Shown here piece after piece: positions 32,701 to 43,210 of a stretch of DNA of 64,000 nucleotides (its first letter is position 1; the number at the start of each line of letters is the position of its first letter). The position numbers and the translations under genes are program-made. The stretch comes from Hyphomicrobium_A sp044507625 (GTDB taxonomy: Bacteria > Pseudomonadota > Alphaproteobacteria > Rhizobiales > Hyphomicrobiaceae). The notes below the pieces were generated by a model. It made no database searches and was not told the DNA's origin. It worked only from the letters and a program-made list of their open reading frames with translations. The stretch spans positions 62,001 to 126,000 of the forward strand of contig JBIQJE010000006.1 of the NCBI GenBank assembly GCA_044507625.1, in the 5' to 3' direction.

Positions 32701-34231
32701 CCGCCTCGCGCGCCGCCTTGCGGCTCGACACGCGGCGCTGGTGATACTTTTGCGACAGCTCGTCCCATTCGATGGTGAGCGAGCCGCCCGTCGCCGCGTG
32801 CTGCCGGTCCCAGTTCGAGAGCAGATCGAGGCACGCGTGATCGATGTAGTCGAGCTGACCGATGTGCACGTGGACCTCCGCTCCGCGCGGCAGCCCTTCG
32901 AGTTCCGCGGCGAGCTTCGGCAGCCGGATCAGCGTCGCCGCGCCCTTCAAGTGCACGTCGATGCGATTGCCGTCCGCCTCGGCTTCCTTCTGCACTTCGA
33001 GGTGCGAGAAGGCGTAGAGCAGCTTGATCAGCGACAGCGCCAGGCCGACGAGCACGCCTTCGAGCAGGTTGGTGGCGACGATCGTCACGATGGTGACGAA
33101 GTAGATCACCACCTCGCCGCGGCCATACTTGCGCAGCGTCGGCACGATCTTCGGATAGGCGAGCTTGTAGCCGGTGAACACGAGGATCGCCGCCAGCGCC
33201 GAGACCGGGATGTACGTCAGCGTAAACGGAATGACGCTTACGAACACCAGCAGCCACACGCCGTGCAGGATCGCCGAGGCACGGGTTTCCGCCCCCGCTT
33301 CCACGTTGGCGCTCGAGCGCACGATCACGCCCGTCATCGGCAGCACGCCGAGCGCGCCGCAGATGGCGTTGCCGATACCCTGCGCGGAAAGCTCGCGATC
33401 ATATTTGGTGCGCGCCCCGCGGTGCATCTGATCGACCGCTGTCGCGCACAGCAGCGTTTCCGCGCTGGCGATGAAAGCGATGGAAATGGCGCCGACGATG
33501 ATGGGCGCCTCGATGATTCGCGCCAGCCGCTCCGGCGTCGGGAAGACCGTCACCGACCAGATGTTATCCGGCACGCTGACGTAAGCGATGTTGAGGCCGA
33601 GGGCACCGGCAACGGCGATCGCCACCAGCACGCCGACCAGCGGGGCGGGCACCAGCCGCCACCGGCGCGGCGCGAGCGCGCCCCAGGCGACCATGGTGGC
33701 GATGGTCAAGGCGCCGATCAGGAACGCGGTGAAGTGCGCATTGCGCGAAGTCACCGCCTCGAGCAGCGCGCCGGGAATGCCGACGAGGTTCTCGACGCCG
33801 TTGCCGATCGGCTTGGCATCCATCATCACGTGAAACTGCGAGGCGAAGATCAGAACGCCGATGCCGGCCAGCATGCCGTGAATGACCGCCGGCGAGACGG
33901 CACGAAACCATTGCCCCAGCCGCAGCATTCCCGCGACGAGCTGAATGAGGCCGGCGAACAGGACGATGACGCCCAGCATCTCGACGCCGAACTGTTGTAC
34001 GTACTGCCAGACGAGAACGGTGAGCCCGGCCGCCGGGCCGCTCACCTGCAGAGGCGAACCGGCGAGGAAACCGACGACGATGCCGCCGATGACGCCGGTG
34101 ATGATGCCCGCCGTAGGCGGCAGGCCCGACGCAAGGGAGATGCCCATGCAAAGCGGCAGTGCGACCAAAAAGACAACGATCGACGCCAGGAAGTCACGGC
34201 CAAAGGTCGCCGACGTGTAGGGCGCTTTCAT
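32645..34231 (-). CDS. SulP-family anion (probable bicarbonate) transporter with STAS domain
   Basis: A 528-residue SulP carrier. The start FGRDFLASIVVFLVALPLCM is followed by about 12 membrane segments with GLPPTAGIITGVIGGIVVGF and a C-terminal STAS domain (about 430-510, IGQLDYIDHACLDLLSNWDR). Divergence from a beta-carbonic anhydrase suggests bicarbonate as substrate, as in BicA/DauA-type systems; sulphate is the alternative. ATG 34231 fits the domain start, though no good ribosome-binding site is seen; a TTG 63 bp upstream is possible. The 3' end overlaps nhaA. Confidence 0.88.
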   Translation of the reverse strand: MKAPYTSATFGRDFLASIVVFLVALPLCMGISLASGLPPTAGIITGVIGGIVVGFLAGSPLQVSGPAAGLTVLVWQYVQQFGVEMLGVIVLFAGLIQLVAGMLRLGQWFRAVSPAVIHGMLAGIGVLIFASQFHVMMDAKPIGNGVENLVGIPGALLEAVTSRNAHFTAFLIGALTIATMVAWGALAPRRWRLVPAPLVGVLVAIAVAGALGLNIAYVSVPDNIWSVTVFPTPERLARIIEAPIIVGAISIAFIASAETLLCATAVDQMHRGARTKYDRELSAQGIGNAICGALGVLPMTGVIVRSSANVEAGAETRASAILHGVWLLVFVSVIPFTLTYIPVSALAAILVFTGYKLAYPKIVPTLRKYGRGEVVIYFVTIVTIVATNLLEGVLVGLALSLIKLLYAFSHLEVQKEAEADGNRIDVHLKGAATLIRLPKLAAELEGLPRGAEVHVHIGQLDYIDHACLDLLSNWDRQHAATGGSLTIEWDELSQKYHQRRVSSRKAAREAAKAGAWAGPTPQEASSRS

Positions 34232-34465
34232 AGGACAATAAATCCGCTCGCTGTTCAGCTCGCCGGCAGGCGCGCGATAGCCATTGATAGACAAACGTTT
34301 TCAGCTTCCCCCGCTGGGCCCGGACGATAGACCTCGCCTCAGTGCCGGGCAAGCTGGACCTCACCGCAAGACCATCGACGGTTAAGCGGCGCTGTGAGGG
34401 AATGGGCACACCCGGACAAATTGACATATCCGAATCGGCCGAAGAAAGAGTCATTGATCAGGATC

Positions 34466-35104
34466 ATGAGCAGCTTCCCTGAAAAACTCGCCGACCGTTA
34501 TCGCCGCTTTCACAAGCGCCATTTCCTTCCCCGCGCCGAAGATTACGAGGAGTTGGCAACCTACGGGCAGAACCCGGAGGCAATGATCATCTCGTGCTCC
34601 GACAGTCGCGTAGACCCGGAGACCATCTTCAGCGCCATGCCGGGCGAATTGTTCGTCGTCCGCAACGTCGCAAGCCTCGTCCCGCCCTATGAGACGGGGG
34701 GCAAATTCCACGGCGTTTCCTCAGCGATCGAGTTCGCCGTGCTGAACCTGCGCGTCAAGCATCTCATCGTCATGGGCCACTCCGGCTGCGGCGGCGTCAA
34801 AGCGGCCCTGAATCAGAGTGCCGCCATTCAGACCGAGGCCCAGTTCATCTCGCGCTGGATGTCGATGCTCGACGATGCGCGCCTGAGGGTACTGGCATCC
34901 CACCAGAACAGCCCGCAGGCGGAAAAGCAGGCCGCACTCGAGAAGGAAGGCGTGAAGACGTCGATCAGCAACCTGCGCACCTTCCCCTTCATTGCCGAAG
35001 CTGAAGACCGCGGCAGGCTGGCGCTCCACGGCGCCCACTTCGATATCGCGACGGGCACGCTGTCCGTGCTCAATCACTCCCGCGGGCAGTTCTTCCCGCT
35101 TTGA
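34466..35104 (+). CDS. Beta-class carbonic anhydrase
   Basis: A 212-residue beta-carbonic anhydrase interconverting CO2 and bicarbonate. Zinc ligands Cys44, His105 and Cys108 and the catalytic dyad Asp46/Arg48 are intact (SCSDSRVDP and GHSGCGGVKAA). C-terminal ALHGAHFDIATGTLSVL is typical. It is divergent from the SulP transporter across 234 bp, an arrangement known for bicarbonate-uptake pairs. ATG 34466 (MSSFPEKLAD) is chosen by similarity; the frame stays open upstream to a GTG at 34394. Confidence 0.93.
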   Translation: MSSFPEKLADRYRRFHKRHFLPRAEDYEELATYGQNPEAMIISCSDSRVDPETIFSAMPGELFVVRNVASLVPPYETGGKFHGVSSAIEFAVLNLRVKHLIVMGHSGCGGVKAALNQSAAIQTEAQFISRWMSMLDDARLRVLASHQNSPQAEKQAALEKEGVKTSISNLRTFPFIAEAEDRGRLALHGAHFDIATGTLSVLNHSRGQFFPL

Positions 35105-35111
35105 CATGCGA

Positions 35112-35140
35112 GCGCTCCGGGTCCACAGGGCCCGAAGCGC
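35112..35140. terminator. Hairpin after the carbonic anhydrase gene
   Basis: A roughly 13-bp stem with one mismatch and an ACA loop (GCGCTCCGGGTCC against GGGCCCGAAGCGC) begins 7 bp after the stop. There is no U-run. It lies in the 87-bp convergent gap with ccmG. Confidence 0.45.
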
Positions 35141-35191
35141 CGCCTCTATCGCTCTCCAAAGCTTTTTTGAATGCGGTAAGTGCCCGCCCGC

Positions 35192-35803
35192 TCAGGGCGA
35201 CGGCGCCGGTGCGGCCGTGGCCCGCGCGATCGCCGGCACGAGCTTCGTCATCATGCTTTCCGCGGACACCGGGCCCACGTGCTTGAACACGATCTCGCCC
35301 TTGCCGTTGAGCACGAATGTCTCCGGCATGCCGTAGACGCCCCACTCGATGGCGCCGCGGCCCTTGGGGTCGACGCCGACCGCCGTGAAGGGGTTTCCGA
35401 ACCGGCCAAGGAAGCGTCGCGCCGAGACCGGATCGTCCTTGTAGTTGACGCCATAGAGAGCCACGCCGGTCCGCTTCTGCAGCTCGACGAGCAGCGGCTG
35501 CTCCTCGGCGCATGGCAGGCACCAGGACGCCCAGAAATTGACGACGCTTGCCTTGCCATTGGCGAGATCGGCGCTGGCAAAGCCCGGCACCGGCTGCCCG
35601 TTCGAAACCAGCTCCGGCAGGGGCGCGAACGCGGTCGCGGGCGCCGCCTTGCCGATCAGCGCCGAGGGAAGCTTGGAGGGATCGCCCGTTTTGAGCGCGA
35701 AACCGAAGATGGCAACGAGCGCGCCGAAGATGATCAGCGGCGCGATCACCCCGCCGAAGCGCCGCTTTGCGGGCGGGATAAGCGCGTCATTTCCCGGCTG
35801 CAT
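35192..35803 (-). CDS. ccmG: Thiol:disulphide oxidoreductase CcmG/DsbE
   Basis: A 203-residue membrane-anchored thioredoxin (TM at about 18-38). The active site FWASWCLPC contains Cys95/Cys98, and the family's acidic GVNYKDD-type region follows. It keeps apocytochrome c thiols reduced for haem ligation in the periplasm. The ATG at 35803 has GGAGG about 9 nt upstream. The open frame above it runs through ccmD in another phase and is not coding. It is the last gene of ccmA-B-C-D-G. Confidence 0.93.
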   Translation of the reverse strand: MQPGNDALIPPAKRRFGGVIAPLIIFGALVAIFGFALKTGDPSKLPSALIGKAAPATAFAPLPELVSNGQPVPGFASADLANGKASVVNFWASWCLPCAEEQPLLVELQKRTGVALYGVNYKDDPVSARRFLGRFGNPFTAVGVDPKGRGAIEWGVYGMPETFVLNGKGEIVFKHVGPVSAESMMTKLVPAIARATAAPAPSP

Positions 35804-35832
35804 ATGCGAGCTGCCTCCGTTCGATCCGATGA

Positions 35833-36012
35833 TCAGGTGCGGCTGGCCGAACGGCGCCGCACGCCGCGCGCAGCAAGGTCGGCGAGGCGCCGCTCCTGCT
35901 CGCGTCCATCGAGCACGAGCCGCACGATCAGTCCGGCGATGACGAGCGCCACCACCCCATAGGCCGACCAGATGAAGCTCGCGTGCGGTCCAAGATCGAT
36001 GCCGAGGTCCAC
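35833..36012 (-). CDS. ccmD: Haem exporter protein CcmD
   Basis: A 59-residue small membrane protein, GTG-started: a short periplasmic stretch (DLGIDLGPHASFIW), one transmembrane helix (SAYGVVALVIAGLIVRLV) and a basic cytoplasmic tail ending SASRT. This matches the CcmD topology (TM followed by Arg/Glu-rich tail). CcmD binds CcmC and CcmE and helps release holo-CcmE. It starts 5 bp after the ccmC stop and lies 29 bp before ccmG. Confidence 0.9.
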   Translation of the reverse strand: MDLGIDLGPHASFIWSAYGVVALVIAGLIVRLVLDGREQERRLADLAARGVRRRSASRT

Positions 36013-36017
36013 TGGAT

Positions 36018-36779
36018 CTACTCCGCCGCCGCCAGTTGTGCCGCCTGCGCCCGCTCCACTTCCGCAAGCTGCATGGCGCGCACGCGCCGGCGCATGATTT
36101 CGTTGCGCATCGCCTTCAGGTGCATGGCGACGAACATCAGCGTGAAGCCCACCGCCATGACGAGAAGCGGCATCAGCAGCGAGGCATCGATGGTCGGGCC
36201 CCCGACACGGATGACGCTCGCTGGCTGGTGCAGCGTATTCCCGAAGTCGACCGAGAACTTGATGATCGGCAGCATGACGATGCCGACGAGGGCGAGGATG
36301 GCGGTCAGCTTGGACGCGAGCGATTCATCCTCGATGGAGGACCGTAGCGCCATCAGCCCCAGATAGAGAAAGAAGAGGATCAGCACCGACGTAAGCCGCG
36401 CGTCCCATACCCAATAGGTACCCCACGTCGGACGGCCCCAGAGCGAGCCCGTCACCAGCGCCAGAAAGGTGAACGCGGCCCCGAGCGGCACCGCCGCCTT
36501 GGCCGATACGTCCGCCAGCGGATGGCGGAACACCAAAAAGCCGAACGCCGACATGGCGATGATGCTGTAGACGGCCATCGACAGCCACGCGCACGGCACG
36601 TGAATGAACATGATGCGGGCCGTCTCGCCCTGCAGATAGTCCGGCGGGGCGACGTAAAATGCGAGGTAGAGACCGTAGCCGATGATGACCGCGGCAGCAG
36701 CCGAAACCCACGGCAGCACGGAAGCGGAAAGCTCCATGAAGCGGGTTGGATTGGCCAGGCGCTGCGTCAGGGTCTGCAT
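36018..36779 (-). CDS. ccmC: Haem exporter protein CcmC
   Basis: A 253-residue protein with six transmembrane helices. The Trp-rich haem-handling motif WGTYWVWDARLTSVL and flanking histidines (FIHVPCAW; NTLHQPASV) are the CcmC signature. It loads haem onto the chaperone CcmE. The C-terminus is extended by an Arg/Ala/Gln-rich helix. It starts 165 bp downstream of ccmB; the gap contains a GGGCCTGC hairpin (36853-36877) but no gene. Confidence 0.94.
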   Translation of the reverse strand: MQTLTQRLANPTRFMELSASVLPWVSAAAAVIIGYGLYLAFYVAPPDYLQGETARIMFIHVPCAWLSMAVYSIIAMSAFGFLVFRHPLADVSAKAAVPLGAAFTFLALVTGSLWGRPTWGTYWVWDARLTSVLILFFLYLGLMALRSSIEDESLASKLTAILALVGIVMLPIIKFSVDFGNTLHQPASVIRVGGPTIDASLLMPLLVMAVGFTLMFVAMHLKAMRNEIMRRRVRAMQLAEVERAQAAQLAAAE

Positions 36780-36944
36780 TGGAGTTGATCTAAGCTAGGC
36801 CACGCTGAAGCGCAAATGAACATGCAGCCATCAATAGCTTAACCGGGATCACCGGGCCTGCCCTGCATCAGCAGGCCCAGCGCGCCTTCGCACTGCACAA
36901 ACTGCACAACCTCGAGCGCCAACGCCCAGCCGCGGCCGCAACCG

Positions 36945-37610
36945 CTACTGCATCTGGACGCGCAGCGCCGCCGCCGCGGCCAGCGGGCACAGCACCACCG
37001 AGGCCAGTGAAAGCGCGGCAAGTATCAGCATGGCGCTCGCCGTGCCGGAGACCCCCAGCAGCCCGTTGATCGCCGCCATGCCGAAAATGAGTGTCGGCAC
37101 GTAGAGCGGCAGCACCAGAAGCGCGATCAGCAGGCCTCCCCGATAGGCCCGGAGCGTCAGCGCCGCCCCGACCGCCCCGATAAAGCTCACCGCGGGGGTG
37201 CCGGCCACCATGGTCGCGATCAGCAGCGGATAGACTGCGATGTCGAGATTGAGCAGCAGCCCCAGCACGGGCGCGGTCAGCGCCAGGGGAATGCCCGTCG
37301 AGATCCAGTGCGCGAGCGCCTTGGCGCCCACCACCATCTCCAGCGGCAGCGCGCCCGTCGCCAGCACATCGAGCGAGCCGTCCTCGTGGTCGGACGAGAA
37401 AACGCGGCCGAGCGACAACAGCGCCGCGAGCAGCAGCGCGATCCACAGGATGCCCGGCGCGATCCGAGAAAGGAGATTGAGGTCGGAGCCAAGCCCCAGC
37501 GGCAGCAGCGTTACCACCAGCATATAGAAGCCGAGCGCCGTGCCGAGCGCCCCCCCCTGGCGCACGCTCAGAACGAGATCGCGCTTGAGAAGTGCAAGGA
37601 ACGCGCTCAA
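36945..37610 (-). CDS. ccmB: Haem exporter permease CcmB
   Basis: A 221-residue permease with six predicted helices. The start LALLKRDLVLSVRQGGALG and the motif GRVFSSDHEDGSLDVLATGALPLE are CcmB signatures. It partners with CcmA as the ABC transporter that frees haem-CcmE from CcmC. Its ATG overlaps the ccmA stop by 4 bp (ATGA), showing coupled translation. Confidence 0.94.
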   Translation of the reverse strand: MSAFLALLKRDLVLSVRQGGALGTALGFYMLVVTLLPLGLGSDLNLLSRIAPGILWIALLLAALLSLGRVFSSDHEDGSLDVLATGALPLEMVVGAKALAHWISTGIPLALTAPVLGLLLNLDIAVYPLLIATMVAGTPAVSFIGAVGAALTLRAYRGGLLIALLVLPLYVPTLIFGMAAINGLLGVSGTASAMLILAALSLASVVLCPLAAAAALRVQMQ

Positions 37611-38263
37611 CCCTTCGCCTCCTGCCGCCCCAGGCGGATCGCCTGCGCCGGTGCGAGCGCCATCGGCACGTGCGTTGCCACCACGGCCATGCCGCCCCGC
37701 TTAAGATGTCCGTTGATCGCCGTCACCAGCACGTCGGCCGAAGCCGCATCCAGCGACACCGTCGGCTCGTCGAGCAGCCACAGCGGACGATAGGCGACGG
37801 CGAGCCGTGCCAGCCCGAGGCGCCGCTTCTGCCCCGCAGAAAGATACCCCGCGGGAATATCGGCCAGCGCATCGAGCGCAAAAAGCTCCAGCGCGCGATC
37901 GACGCGCGCCGCAATTGATTCGCCCGCGTCGGCCGGCCCGGCAAGGTAGGACGCCCAGAACGCTAGGTTCTCCGAGGCCGTCAGATGCGTTTTGATCCCG
38001 TCGAGGTGTCCGACAAATTGGCACACCTCGGCGACTTCGCAGGATTCACCCCCGCCCCCGGAATCGCCCGCCGCGCCCGCGATGCGCACAGCGCCGGCGG
38101 AGGGGCGCAGATATCCGGCGAGAGCGCGCAGAAGTGTCGATTTTCCAGAGCCGTTCGGCCCCGTCAGCACCAGCGCGGAACCGCTGTCGAGGGTGAACGA
38201 AACGCCATTCGCAACCTTGCGATTGCCGCGCTCCAAGACCAAATTTTCAGCGATGAGCTGCAC
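37607..38263 (-). CDS. ccmA: Cytochrome c biogenesis ATP-binding protein CcmA
   Basis: A 218-residue ABC ATPase. Walker A is LTGPNGSGKSTLLRAL (about 35-50), the signature LSAGQKRRLGLARL and Walker B LWLLDEPTVSLD are intact. It energises CcmB. It is the first gene of the ccm cluster; the promoter should be in the 232-bp divergent region shared with acnA. Confidence 0.94.
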   Translation of the reverse strand: MQLIAENLVLERGNRKVANGVSFTLDSGSALVLTGPNGSGKSTLLRALAGYLRPSAGAVRIAGAAGDSGGGGESCEVAEVCQFVGHLDGIKTHLTASENLAFWASYLAGPADAGESIAARVDRALELFALDALADIPAGYLSAGQKRRLGLARLAVAYRPLWLLDEPTVSLDAASADVLVTAINGHLKRGGMAVVATHVPMALAPAQAIRLGRQEAKG

Positions 38264-38495
38264 GGGTCTTCATATTCCGTGTGGCAGAATGCGCTAGCAA
38301 ATCAGTGGGAAAATCCCGCAGAATGGGCTCGCAAGCGCGCTGGGCTGGGGCCGGACGTTCCTGCGTATCACGCATTCGCTTCCATCGTCGCCAGCATACC
38401 AGCATAAATCTGCGCCGTCCCCGGCCGCTCCTGCGGCAGGGTTGACGACTGGGGGGTGCGGCCGCCGGCGGCGGTCGTCTGCAAAGGAGACGATT

Positions 38496-41216
<2,721 letters not shown>

Positions 41217-41227
41217 CGAGATCTGGA

Positions 41228-41261
41228 GGTCCGCCGCCGGCCCCGGGTCGCCCGGCGGACC
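41228..41261 (+). terminator. Hairpin after acnA
   Basis: 9-bp arms GGTCCGCCG/CGGCGGACC flank a 16-nt GC-rich loop, 11 nt after the stop. Only weak T content follows, so it may be partial or Rho-assisted. Confidence 0.5.
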
Positions 41262-41357
41262 CCGCCCGCTTTACACGCTTTTGTGAGTTCTGTTGTAGCG
41301 TTACACACCGGCCCCCAGACTTAACTGGGCGGCTTCTTTCGGTGTACCTTTGCGCCC

Positions 41358-42116
41358 ATGCGGCTGATCTACCTCATCGCCCTCGTTTTGGCGGCCCTCG
41401 CGCCCGTTCCCGCGTCCTCGCAGGCCGCGCCGGACATCAATCCCTCGTTCGGCCCGCCCAAGGACGTGCTGGAGCTGTTCACCAGCCAGGGCTGCGACAC
41501 CTGCCCGCCGGCCGACGAGGTGCTGGCGAAGTTCGCCGAGCGCCCCAACGTCATCGCCATCACGCTGCCGGTCGATATCTGGGACTATCTCGGCTGGAAG
41601 GACACGCTCGCCTCGGACAAGAACTCCGAGCGCCAGCGCGCCTATGCGAAGGCACGCGGTGATGGCGCCATCTACACGCCGCAGCTCATCGTCAACGGCA
41701 TGATCGGCGTCAACGGTGCCGACCCCGCCGCCATCGAGGAAGCGATCAGGGTTTCCAACGAGGCGCTGCGCGGCGGGCGGGTCCCGATCCGCTTCTGGCA
41801 CGAGCGCAACTCGATCATGATCGAGGCCGGCGACGCCCCCGAGGGACGCCACTACAAGGAGGCGACGATCTGGTTCGCGGTGGTGCAGAAGCACGCGAAC
41901 GTGCCGATCGAGCGCGGCGACAACAAGGGCAAGACTCTGACCTACACCAACATCGTACGCGAGATGCTGCCCGTCGGCTCATGGAACGGAAAGGCGCTCA
42001 GTCTTCAGCTCGCGCGCAATTCGGTCATGCGCCCCGAAACCGAGGCCGCCATCATTCTGCTGCAGGAGGGCAAGGCCGGCCCCATCATCGGCGCCGCCTG
42101 GACAGGGCTGTGGTAG
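41358..42116 (+). CDS. DUF1223 thioredoxin-like exported protein
   Basis: A 252-residue protein with a signal peptide (about 1-24, cleaved near SQAA). LELFTSQGCDTCPPADEVLA carries a CxxC (Cys46/Cys49) typical of the DUF1223 family, predicted to adopt a thioredoxin-like fold in the periplasm. Later motifs (PVDIWDYLGWKD and YTPQLIVNG, with the cis-Pro-like TPQ) support the fold. A thiol-redox or copper-related role has been proposed for relatives but is not shown here. It begins 141 bp after acnA. Confidence 0.85.
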   Translation: MRLIYLIALVLAALAPVPASSQAAPDINPSFGPPKDVLELFTSQGCDTCPPADEVLAKFAERPNVIAITLPVDIWDYLGWKDTLASDKNSERQRAYAKARGDGAIYTPQLIVNGMIGVNGADPAAIEEAIRVSNEALRGGRVPIRFWHERNSIMIEAGDAPEGRHYKEATIWFAVVQKHANVPIERGDNKGKTLTYTNIVREMLPVGSWNGKALSLQLARNSVMRPETEAAIILLQEGKAGPIIGAAWTGLW

Positions 42117-42254
42117 CGACCGGATCTACGCCAGTCCCTACGGCGGGGTGGACGAAGGAACGGCAGCGACGCCCACGCACGCGTCTTGCGTGGATGGCGG
42201 CCTACGCCGCCAGGACGAAAGAGAGATGGTGCGCCGACGCTTGATAGTGCGCGC

Positions 42255-42302
42255 GGCAGCCAGGGCGCAAGGCGCCCCGGCGCGAGCGCCGGCCATCAGT
42301 GA
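42255..42302. repeat. Intergenic repeat, GC-rich dyad (copy 3)
   Basis: Nearly identical to 29349-29395 over the CGGCAGCCAGG lead-in, the CGCCCCGGCGCGAGCGCCGG core and the CCATCAG tail. The following GGCAACAACCGTG is shared with the copy at 3.7 kb, where it lies upstream of the core instead. Confidence 0.8.
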
Positions 42303-42354
42303 GCGGCAACAACCGTGTCGCGACAGGGCTCACCACCCATGTTCGAATAAGAAC

Positions 42355-42383
42355 GTCATCCCGGCGCAGGCCGGGATCCACGC
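42355..42383. repeat. REP-like palindrome (second copy)
   Basis: An exact 29-bp match to 29148-29176. Confidence 0.85.
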
Positions 42384-42508
42384 CAGCTTCTACAGCTGAG
42401 CCGATAGGGAATCCGTCCGCGCCGATCCCGTAACTCCACGTTCGCATACGCGGCGGCGCCCCGGCGCGAGCGTCGGCATGACGGAACCGGCATCGCCCAC
42501 CCACGACT

Positions 42509-42575
42509 GTCATCCCGGGCGAAGCGAACATCGCGAGCGAGACCTGCCACCCAGCGCAAGACCCGTCGAAGACGC
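42509..42575. repeat. Composite repeat with CCCAGCGCAAGACCCGTCGA
   Basis: Begins GTCATCCCGG and ends with the 20-mer plus AGACGCC; the same order is found at 43057-43127 with a diverged middle. Confidence 0.7.
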
Positions 42576-42617
42576 CACTCGATCTCAACGCCGCGCACTC
42601 GCCTCGCGCCTTCTAGA

Positions 42618-42716
42618 CTAGAGCCTTTTCGGTTCAGGTAGAAACGCAGAACGAAACCATTGTTTGGTCGTGCTTCTTATAGGGAAACCGGTTCCCGCTT
42701 TTCTGGAAGCACTCTA
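42618..42716. repeat. Rhizobial-type palindromic element with TAGAG/CTCTA ends
   Basis: 99 bp bounded by TAGAG and CTCTA. The inner GGGAAACCGGTTCCCGCTTT and TCTGGAAGCACTCTA resemble the element class (AAACCGGTTTCC...GCTCTA) scattered between genes of many Hyphomicrobiales. The class assignment is from memory of the motif, not a search. Confidence 0.55.
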
Positions 42717-42737
42717 ACGCCGTACACACTGCGATTT

Positions 42738-42768
42738 GCGTGGATGCCGGCCTTCGCCGGCATGACGG
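42738..42768. repeat. Dyad repeat GATGCCGGCCTTCGCCGGCAT
   Basis: GCGTGGATGCCGGCC, a TTC loop and the complementary GCCGGCATGACGG. Same pattern as 29255-29285 and 42188-42217, where compensating changes preserve the stem. Confidence 0.75.
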
Positions 42769-42907
42769 AATGGGCGAGTGGACTCGACCCCTGACTGGCG
42801 CACAGCATTGCCGGCCCGGGGCACGGCTCCGCCCCCAATTGTCATCCTGCTCACTTGGCGAGTGCCAGCCGGGGAAACGCCGCCTCTATGCGACACGCCC
42901 ACCAAAC

Positions 42908-42936
42908 GTCATCCCGGCGCAGGCCGGGATCTACGC
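42908..42936. repeat. REP-like palindrome (third copy)
   Basis: Matches 29148-29176 except for one C-to-T change (GATCTACGC for GATCCACGC). Confidence 0.85.
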
Positions 42937-43056
42937 CGGCCCCGCGCAGTAAACGGAAGAGAAAACTGGCTTCCGCCGAAGCTCGCGGCTTCTAACGCTG
43001 CCCATGCTGCAGGCTGGGTGGATGCTGCCCAAAACGGTGGACGCGCCACCTATTCT

Positions 43057-43127
43057 GTCATCCTGGCCAAGCGAGCGCATGCGAGCGGCGAGCCGGGACC
43101 CAGCGCAAGACCCGTCGAAGACGCCGC
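43057..43127. repeat. Composite repeat, second copy
   Basis: Begins CTGTCATCCTGG and ends with the same 20-mer CCCAGCGCAAGACCCGTCGA plus AGACGCC as 42509-42575. Confidence 0.7.
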
Positions 43128-43157
43128 TTCCTGAAGAATTCTGGACGCCACCCACCG

Positions 43158-43196
43158 CATCCCGGACGTCGCCGCAATGCTGCGGCGTCCGGGATG
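43158..43196. repeat. Long hairpin after the M3 peptidase gene
   Basis: CATCCCGGACG pairs with CGTCCGGGATG and an inner GCCGCA/TGCGGC extends the stem, with a 2-nt bulge and ATGC loop. It lies 14 bp past the peptidase stop, so it may also act as its transcript end. Confidence 0.6.
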
Positions 43197-43210
43197 ACAG
43201 GCGCGTGTGA

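Larger units (their letters stand above)
42117..43210. other. 1.1-kb gene-free repeat cluster
   Basis: No reading frame here resembles a protein. The region is packed with short dyads shared with 3.8 kb and 29.2 kb: GGATGG(C/-)CGGCC-type at 42188-42217 and 42738-42768, the GC-rich dyad at 42273-42302 and 42457-42476, and the CCCGGCGCAGGCCGGG type at 42355-42383 and 42908-42936. A longer unit, CCCAGCGCAAGACCCGTCGA with AGACGCC, occurs twice (42551 and 43100). A hairpin at 43158-43196 closes the cluster. Confidence 0.75.

Noticed and set aside
42117..43210. Possible CRISPR array because of repeated palindromes
   Set aside because: Repeats differ in type and spacing, have no regular unique spacers, and no cas gene is nearby.
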